Source: Bryobacterales bacterium (GTDB lineage: Bacteria > Acidobacteriota > Terriglobia > Bryobacterales > Bryobacteraceae). Taken from it: 10,882 nt of DNA. The stretch is from positions 4,899-15,780 of the forward strand of contig DOZZ01000015.1 of assembly GCA_003517725.1 (NCBI GenBank). The letters run 5' to 3'. The notes beneath the pieces are model-generated. The model was not told the DNA's origin. It ran no database searches and was given only the letters and a program-made list of their open reading frames with translations. Positions 1-4,671 of this stretch are shown here, piece by piece; positions within the stretch are counted from its first letter, which is position 1, and each line of letters opens with the position of its first letter. A program made the translations under genes and the position numbers.

Positions 1-353
1 GCGGCCGTGCGGAAGGCGTGCTGGACCCCGCCAGCGTCCGTGCTCATACCCACCACCTGGCCCAGGTTATTCAAACTCTGGGCCGCGACGTAGCTGCCGC
101 CCAAAGTTCCAATGTTATCGAGACTCCAGTCGATCGTGCCGTCGGCTGCGGTGCGAAAGCCCGAAGGCCCAAAGTTGCCGGGGAGGACATCAAATCCGCT
201 GACCTGACCGGCGCTGTTGATGCCGGTGACCGAGGCGTTGAAGGCGTTCATCTGGGTGCCGAGGTCGGTGACCGTGTAGTTGGGCTGCCCCTGCGCGCGA
301 ACCGTCAGCGTGAGGCCCAAGATAATGCAAAAAGCAGCGACGAAATGCCTATG
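1..353 (-). pseudogene. HAF-repeat secreted protein, 5' part, start interrupted by TAA; runs off the left edge
   Basis: Read on the minus strand, the frame is open from 353 to the window edge. It encodes a signal-peptide-like stretch (RHFVAAFCIILGLTLTVRA, cut before QGQPNY), then YTVTDLGTQ, VTGINSAGQVSG, IGTLGGSYVAAQSLNNLGQVVG and a terminal VQHAFRT. These spaced G-Q-V-x-G, LGTLGGS and HAF units are the hallmark of the 'extracellular HAF repeat' family, which is secreted and of unknown function. The only ATG with a good ribosome site (ATG at 365-363, AAGGG at 377-373, 7-nt spacer) is in this frame, but its fourth codon is TAA (356-354), directly before the signal peptide. No ATG or GTG follows before the mature region. 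The first alternative is a TTG at 320-318, which would cut away half the signal peptide and has no ribosome site. I read this as a nonsense-inactivated or recently damaged gene. A sequencing error or an unusual start cannot be excluded. The C-terminus lies outside the window. Confidence 0.6.
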
Positions 354-362
354 TTAACTTCT

Positions 363-377
363 CATAAAGTGGCCCTT
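363..377 (-). promoter_or_regulatory. Shine-Dalgarno and ATG of the HAF gene, leading into an early stop
   Basis: On the minus strand AAGGG (377-373) is followed after 7 nt by ATG (365-363), then AGA, AGT and TAA (356-354). The site looks like a genuine initiation region for the signal peptide downstream, which makes the TAA look like a mutation rather than the natural gene boundary. It could alternatively be a three-codon leader peptide. Confidence 0.45.
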
Positions 378-407
378 ACGCTAACATACGTATTGCGAGA
401 AGTCGAG

Positions 408-428
408 ATAATTAACGCAATTAATTAT
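408..428. promoter_or_regulatory. Perfect 8-bp inverted repeat (operator-like) in the AT-rich promoter region
   Basis: ATAATTAA (408-415) and TTAATTAT (421-428) are exact reverse complements around a 5-nt centre (CGCAA). The palindrome overlaps the candidate -10 hexamer of the minus-strand HAF gene, which is the usual place for a repressor operator. It lies in a locally AT-rich stretch (about 361-470) where AT palindromes arise more easily by chance, so the regulatory role is inferred. No poly-T run adjoins it, which argues against a terminator. Confidence 0.35.
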
Positions 429-429
429 A
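424..429 (-). promoter_or_regulatory. Candidate -10 box (TATAAT) for the HAF gene
   Basis: The minus strand reads TATAAT at 429-424, about 58 nt before the ATG at 365. No convincing -35 hexamer is present 16-18 nt upstream, so the call rests on the exact -10 match and the AT-rich setting in an otherwise GC-rich window. Confidence 0.3.
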
Positions 430-581
430 CAAATCTAATCGTTTTTTGGGACTTTAGTTCGACATTCCGGAAAAGCTAGGCGCAAATATCCAGCCAGTTC
501 CTATGGCCCTGGCAAGATTTCAAAGCAGGAAGTGGTCGACTTACAAGGGAAATTCCTGGTAATTCAAACCAAGGAAGAGTT

Positions 582-670
582 TGGTGCTGGAGGAGGGGGT
601 CGAACCCTCATACCCAGTGAAGGATGCGGGATTTTGAGTCCCGTGCGTCTGCCAGTTCCGCCACTCCAGC
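582..670 (-). tRNA. tRNA-Leu, anticodon CAA, CCA end encoded
   Basis: On the minus strand a full class II tRNA can be folded. The acceptor stem pairs GCTGGAG (670-664) with CTCCAGC (592-586), followed by discriminator A (585) and an encoded CCA (584-582). The anticodon stem CGGGA/TCCCG encloses the loop CTCAAAA (638-632), with anticodon CAA at 636-634, reading the UUG leucine codon. The T arm GAGGG-TTCGACC-CCCTC is present. A long variable arm between the anticodon and T arms is typical of tRNA-Leu. The body without CCA is 86 nt, normal for the family. It is transcribed away from comM; no clear promoter or terminator could be assigned. Confidence 0.96.
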
Positions 671-733
671 AACTCTGGACAATTTGCATCCTAGCAGAGA
701 GGAACCGCCGGCGGGGAGCACCACGCTTTACTG

Positions 734-2257
734 ATGGCATTGTTCAAGACGCAGACGGCGGCGGTGTTCGGCATCGACGCGCACCTGATCGACGTGGAGG
801 CGGACCTCTACAAATCCGGCATGGCGCGCGACTTCATGCTGGTCGGGATGCCCGATGCGGCCGTGCGGGAGGCGCGCGAACGAATCAAGAGCGCTCTCAT
901 CAATTCAGGCTTCGGGTATCCCAATAAAGCCCTGACGATCAACCTGGCGCCCGCGACGATCCGAAAGGAAGGCGCGGGCTTCGACTTGCCCATGGCCCTC
1001 GCGATTCTGGGCGCGATGGGAACCATCAAAAGCCTGGACCATCACCTGACCACCGGCGAACTATCGCTCGACGGTGCGCTGCGGCCAGTGCGCGGAGCGC
1101 TCTCGATGGCGGTCTGCGCGCGCGATACGGGCTTTCGCAACCTGGTGCTGCCGGCCGAGAATGCGGCCGAAGCTTCGGTGGTGGAGGGCCTCAACGTGTA
1201 CGGCGTGCGCAGCCTGCCCGAAGTAGTGGCGCTGCTGTCGCGGCCGGGCGAGTTCCAGCCGGTGCTGCCGCTGGCCGCCAGCCCGCCAACCGACGCCGAG
1301 GAGCAGCCCGATTTTCGGGACGTGCGGGGGCAGGCCACCGCCAAACGCGCGCTGCAGGTGGCGGCGGCCGGCGGCCACAACGTGCTCATGATCGGGCCGC
1401 CGGGCTCGGGCAAGACGATGCTGGCGCGCCGCCTGGCGGGCATCCTGCCGGACCTCACCTTTCCGGAGGCCATCGAGACCACCAAGATCTACAGCATCGC
1501 GGGCCTGCTGCCGGCGCGCGCGGGGCTCTTGCGGCATCGCCCGTTTCGCGCGCCGCACCACACCATTTCCGATGCCGGTCTGGTGGGCGGCGGCTCGGGC
1601 GCGCCGCGTCCGGGCGAAGTGAGCCTGGCGCATCACGGCTTGCTGTTTCTGGACGAATTTCCGGAATTTCCACGCAACGTGCTGGAACTGCTGCGGCAAC
1701 CGCTGGAGGAGGGCTCGGTCACCATCGCGCGCTCGAATATGACGCTGTGCTTCCCGTCCAGCTTCATGCTGGTGGCCGCCATGAACCCGTGCCCGTGCGG
1801 TTTTTACGGAGACGCCACGCGCGAGTGCCGCTGCAACTCCGGCACCATCCAGCGCTACCTGGCGAAGATCAGCGGGCCGCTGCTCGACCGCATCGACATC
1901 CACATCGAAGTGCCGGCCGTACCGTATGTCGAGTTGCGCGGGGAGCGCGGCAACAGCGAATCGTCCGAGGCACTGCGGGCGCGCGTGCGTTCGGCCCGCG
2001 AGCGGCAGATGGTCCGCGGCTTCACCAACGCGTTGATGCCGTCGCCGCGCATCCGCGAGCATTGCCGCCTGGATGCCGGCGGCGAGCGCACGCTGGAAAT
2101 GGCCGTGCGCAAGATGAGCCTCTCGGCGCGGGCGCACGACCGCATCCTGCGGGTGGCGCGCACCATCGCGGACCTCGACGAAGCCGGCCCCGTGGCCGCC
2201 AAGCACGTGGCGGAAGCGGTGCAGTACCGCAGTTTGGACCGGAGCTACTGGCATTAG
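734..2257 (+). CDS. comM: YifB/ComM family Mg-chelatase-like AAA+ ATPase
   Basis: The 507-residue product has the usual ComM length and three-part architecture. An N-terminal ChlI-type (Lon/S5-like) domain occupies about 1-165, with the family segment MLVGMPDAAVREARER. The AAA+ Mg-chelatase domain spans about 190-395, with Walker A GPPGSGKT (221-228), Walker B LLFLDEFPEF (303-312), the Cys-rich NPCPCGFYGD segment (351-360) followed by ECRC, and LLDRIDIHIEVP. A C-terminal Mg_chelatase_C helical domain lies at about 405-500. In studied species ComM is a hexameric helicase that drives branch migration during natural transformation; in others the role is unproven. The ATG at 734 is the only plausible start and matches the family N-terminus, but it has no well-spaced ribosome site (GGGGAG lies 15 nt upstream). 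The gene stands alone between a divergently oriented tRNA and the next plus-strand gene. All ATPase motifs are intact. Confidence 0.95.
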   Translation: MALFKTQTAAVFGIDAHLIDVEADLYKSGMARDFMLVGMPDAAVREARERIKSALINSGFGYPNKALTINLAPATIRKEGAGFDLPMALAILGAMGTIKSLDHHLTTGELSLDGALRPVRGALSMAVCARDTGFRNLVLPAENAAEASVVEGLNVYGVRSLPEVVALLSRPGEFQPVLPLAASPPTDAEEQPDFRDVRGQATAKRALQVAAAGGHNVLMIGPPGSGKTMLARRLAGILPDLTFPEAIETTKIYSIAGLLPARAGLLRHRPFRAPHHTISDAGLVGGGSGAPRPGEVSLAHHGLLFLDEFPEFPRNVLELLRQPLEEGSVTIARSNMTLCFPSSFMLVAAMNPCPCGFYGDATRECRCNSGTIQRYLAKISGPLLDRIDIHIEVPAVPYVELRGERGNSESSEALRARVRSARERQMVRGFTNALMPSPRIREHCRLDAGGERTLEMAVRKMSLSARAHDRILRVARTIADLDEAGPVAAKHVAEAVQYRSLDRSYWH

Positions 2258-2367
2258 CCAGGCTGAATCCCTGCCCTCCAACAACTAACGCGGGGATGCC
2301 TTACTGCGTGTACAAGGATCGTCGCGCCGCAAAGAATAATGGCGATCACGGCACTGTAAATCTTCAT
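2254..2367 (-). CDS. Possible 37-residue membrane or secreted peptide, or remnant of a signal-peptide gene
   Basis: A small minus-strand frame starts at ATG (2367-2365) and ends at TAA (2256-2254), just overlapping the comM stop. Its first 21 residues, MKIYSAVIAIILCGATILVHA, have a Lys-containing n-region, a long hydrophobic core and an Ala-x-Ala-like end, as in a signal peptide or single membrane segment. The remaining 16 residues are basic and Trp/Cys-containing and resemble no domain I know. A TATGAT hexamer lies on the same strand at 2382-2377, 9 nt before the ATG; there is no ribosome site. It could be a real small protein or the 5' stump of a deleted secreted-protein gene. I have low confidence that it is translated. 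Confidence 0.22.
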   Translation of the reverse strand: MKIYSAVIAIILCGATILVHAVRHPRVSCWRAGIQPG

Positions 2368-2394
2368 GAAGGCTCGATCATAGCGTGACGGTTC

Positions 2395-2400
2395 TATACT
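2395..2400 (+). promoter_or_regulatory. Candidate -10 box (TATACT) for the NTF2-fold gene
   Basis: TATACT lies 33 nt before the ATG at 2434. Unlike the plus-strand genes further right, this leaves room for a leader carrying a strong ribosome site (GGAGG at 2423-2427, 6-nt spacer). No matching -35 box was recognised. Confidence 0.35.
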
Positions 2401-2433
2401 GGCTAGTGGCGCATTCGCGCCGGGAGGACTTTC

Positions 2434-2814
2434 ATGAGTGTGCCCGATGCCGTTCTGACTGCCATGCGCAAGACGAATGACCTGTTCCATACCGCCGTAG
2501 TAGGCAAGCGGGACGTGCAACAACTCGACCGCATTTATACAGCCGGCGCGCGCCTGCTGCCTCCCGGAGCCTCCATGATTACCGGACGCGACGGCATCCG
2601 CGCGTTTTGGCAGCAGGCCATCGCCGGCATGGCGTTGGAATCCGCGCGCCTCACCAGCGTGGAAACGCAGATGGCCGGCGAGAATGTTTTTGAGATCGGA
2701 CGCGCCGACCTGACCATGACCGAGGGCCAGAGCGCCACCGTCAAATACGTGGTGCTGTGGAAGCAGGAAGATGGCGACTGGAAGTGGGATGTCGATATCT
2801 GGAACGCCGATTAA
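2434..2814 (+). CDS. SnoaL/DUF4440-like NTF2-fold protein
   Basis: This 126-residue protein fits the small cone-shaped NTF2/ketosteroid-isomerase-like fold. It has an N-terminal helix pair (about 1-33), YTAGARLLPPGASMITGRDGIRAFWQQ (the 'A..llpPg...i.G.daIr.fw' pattern typical of DUF4440/SnoaL-like proteins), then alternating strands ending in VVLWKQEDGDWKWDVDIWN. The closing 'W+.dgdWki..d.wn' strand is characteristic. Members are often described as calcium/calmodulin-kinase association-like or polyketide-cyclase-like, but most have no known substrate and none is assigned here. It has no signal peptide or membrane segment and is likely cytosolic. The start is well supported by GGAGG at 2423-2427. 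The stop lies 1 nt from the stop of the converging minus-strand gene, so the two transcripts must overlap at their 3' ends. Confidence 0.85.
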   Translation: MSVPDAVLTAMRKTNDLFHTAVVGKRDVQQLDRIYTAGARLLPPGASMITGRDGIRAFWQQAIAGMALESARLTSVETQMAGENVFEIGRADLTMTEGQSATVKYVVLWKQEDGDWKWDVDIWNAD

Positions 2815-2815
2815 C

Positions 2816-4597
2816 TCACACCAAACGCGAGAAACGGCGCTGCCAGTTCGGGAAATCCACTCCCATCGCCATCGAAACTGCCAATCCGAAAACTAGAGCG
2901 GACAGCAGCGGGTGCCATGCGAAGAGGGGAGCAGGAGCCGGCGCACTGTTCCCGAGAGCAGTCATAAGCGCTCCGCCGATCACGCTGGCGGCAGCCGCCC
3001 ACTGGCCCCACAACATTGGCGCTCGCGCCTCGCCGCGCCATGCCTCCTCGACAAACCGGCCGAGGCCGGTGAGGACGAAGTAGATGCCCGCAATCAGGTG
3101 CAGCGGCGCAGACAGCGTCCACAAGCGCGTCACGGCCAGCGCTACCAAGGCATTCCAAAAGATGGAGTAAACAGGGGTGGGATGGAGCGGCACGCCGATC
3201 CGCGCGGTCAAGCGATAGCCCAGCCTGCCAATGGCCTGGGCCCACGGGCCCCCAACCGAAAGAGCCGCGAGTGCCAGCCATGGGCTGGTTCCAAACAGCG
3301 GAGCACTCAGCGCTCCTAGCACACCGCCCAATAAGCCGCCATAAAAACGGGGCGAACCGTCAACGAACCGCGCCCACAGCGCAGCGCCCATGACGATCAG
3401 GCCGGCAGACACGAGCACGGGCGCCTGATGTCCCGGACCCGCCATGCTGATGGCGATCCACATTCCCACAGATGCGCCCGCAAAGACATAAATGCCACCG
3501 TTAAAGAACCGCACGGGGCCAATTCTCCACTCCCGCCGGGAGTTGCCGCTGCACTGGGCTTGCGTTCGCGCGGCTTGCCATAGAGCAGGGCCTCGGCCCA
3601 CCAGCCACGCGGTGGCGGCTCCGCCCAGCACGTCGAGCAGCGAATGCTGCCCGGTGGCGATACAACTGGCCGCAACCATGAGCGCCCAGCCATGGAAAAG
3701 CCATGCCAGCCTCGGCCACCGCCGCGAAAAGACTTGCGCGGTGAGCACCGCCCAAATGACGTGGAACGACGGGAATGCCGCACCGGGGCTATCTAGCCTC
3801 CGGTCCCAGAGCAATAGGCGCCCGAGCACCGTATGGGGCGTGAACGGGCGCGGCGGCGCTATCAGCGGAAGCGCGAGGTAAAGAGGAAAAGCCACCAGCA
3901 TGGCCGCCAGCCCGCGAGCCGAGAAGGTGCGAAGGTCGCTTCGAGTCCGGGCGAAAAGCGGCGCCAACGCGGTTAGCACGTAGGTGCTGAAATAGAAGAT
4001 CTCCGGCCATTCGAGCACCGGCAGCCGTTGTTCGAACGGCAAGGCGCCGGAGACGGCATCGGGCGGAGTTCCCATGGCCACCACGGCTTCGTACATCACC
4101 AGCCAGGGCAGCAGCACGAAGAGGTAGCAAGCCACGCGCTCCAAGCCCGCGGGCGATGACGTGCCAGCTGCGGGCAACCGCACACGCGGGATGGCATCGA
4201 ATCGCTCGTTGCGATGGCGCCGCTCATATCCCAGCACCATGGCGGCGCAACCCAGCGCGACGATGGGCGAGATCAGCCACAGTCCGCTGGCGGAACCGGC
4301 GGCGATCGAGATGCCCACGCAAAGCATGGGGAAACCGGTGTAGATGGGGTGCGGCAGCAGCCGAAAGATTCCCTGCCCGAGCAGCAGAAGCAATATCCCG
4401 CTCGAAGCCGCCGCTAAACCGACAGGCCACGAAGTCACGGCAGGAAGCCGCACGATGTCGGCGGTCGCCCTGGCCCAGGCCGCCAGTGGGATGGCAAACA
4501 GGGCTACGAACAGCGCCGCATAGAGCGCTTTAGCCGGAGAGCTCAGGCGGGTGTTTCGGCGTTGGGCCAGAAGCTGGCGAGCGGCTGTCCGCTTCAT
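2816..4597 (-). CDS. Three-module membrane protein: ICMT-like, Aur1/PAP2_3-like and Lgt-like domains
   Basis: The 593-residue product is polytopic and reads as three modules. About 25-140: hydrophobic segments plus HPIYTG (83-88) and YERRHRNERF (124-133), resembling the cofactor site of isoprenylcysteine/phospholipid methyltransferases, although the usual EE..L motif is weak. About 150-340: a PAP2 module with FPSFH (275-279) and ATGQHSLLDVLGG (314-326). His279, His318 and Asp322 match the catalytic triad, and the SRxxxxxH Arg is Cys312, so it resembles the Aur1-like PAP2_3 subfamily more than PAP2 phosphatases. About 360-545: an Lgt-like core with RFYGGLLGG (417-425), GRLGYRLTARIG (457-468), HPTPVYS and GRFVEE (513-518). 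The Lgt catalytic His, Asn and Glu positions appear to be Tyr419, Tyr461 and Arg466, so lipoprotein diacylglyceryl transfer is unlikely. It lies 74 nt behind the phosphoesterase gene, with which it may be co-transcribed. No good ribosome site precedes the ATG. Function is inferred only as envelope-lipid head-group or acyl chemistry. Confidence 0.75.
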   Translation of the reverse strand: MKRTAARQLLAQRRNTRLSSPAKALYAALFVALFAIPLAAWARATADIVRLPAVTSWPVGLAAASSGILLLLLGQGIFRLLPHPIYTGFPMLCVGISIAAGSASGLWLISPIVALGCAAMVLGYERRHRNERFDAIPRVRLPAAGTSSPAGLERVACYLFVLLPWLVMYEAVVAMGTPPDAVSGALPFEQRLPVLEWPEIFYFSTYVLTALAPLFARTRSDLRTFSARGLAAMLVAFPLYLALPLIAPPRPFTPHTVLGRLLLWDRRLDSPGAAFPSFHVIWAVLTAQVFSRRWPRLAWLFHGWALMVAASCIATGQHSLLDVLGGAATAWLVGRGPALWQAARTQAQCSGNSRREWRIGPVRFFNGGIYVFAGASVGMWIAISMAGPGHQAPVLVSAGLIVMGAALWARFVDGSPRFYGGLLGGVLGALSAPLFGTSPWLALAALSVGGPWAQAIGRLGYRLTARIGVPLHPTPVYSIFWNALVALAVTRLWTLSAPLHLIAGIYFVLTGLGRFVEEAWRGEARAPMLWGQWAAAASVIGGALMTALGNSAPAPAPLFAWHPLLSALVFGLAVSMAMGVDFPNWQRRFSRLV

Positions 4598-4644
4598 TTC
4601 GCGGCTTTGAGATCGGTCCGCTTCCTGTAGCGGATATGGCGAGG

Positions 4645-4650
4645 ATTATA
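4645..4650 (-). promoter_or_regulatory. Candidate internal -10 box (TATAAT) ahead of the membrane fusion gene
   Basis: The minus strand reads TATAAT at 4650-4645, 47 nt before the ATG at 4597 and inside the 74-nt gap after the phosphoesterase gene. There is no recognisable -35 element. It may give the membrane fusion gene its own transcript in addition to read-through from upstream. Confidence 0.28.
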
Positions 4651-4671
4651 GCGCGCTTCGCTACTACTCCT

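Noticed and set aside
1..30. A suspected frameshift in the HAF gene just before the HAF tripeptide
   Set aside because: Careful re-reading of the run of four G's on the minus strand keeps the frame: GGC GGG GTC CAG CAC GCC TTC gives GGVQHAF with no shift.
18..479. A plus-strand open frame across the left end
   Set aside because: It is the shadow of the minus-strand HAF-repeat gene, whose translation shows clear family repeats. The plus frame shows none and runs on into the AT-rich promoter region.
582..670. The tRNA-Leu gene as an integration site of a mobile element
   Set aside because: No integrase, no repeated copy of the tRNA 3' end and no transposase was seen on either side. Neighbouring genes are housekeeping-type.
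1061..2284. A long (407-codon) open frame antisense to comM
   Set aside because: Its product is Arg/Ala/His-rich low-complexity sequence with no recognisable domain, as expected for the complement of a GC-rich gene. comM in the opposite frame has full AAA+ motifs.
4645..4663. Small hairpin (TAGCG/CGCTA) between the phosphoesterase and membrane-fusion genes as a terminator
   Set aside because: The stem is only 5 bp with no following T-run on the minus strand, so intrinsic termination is not supported.
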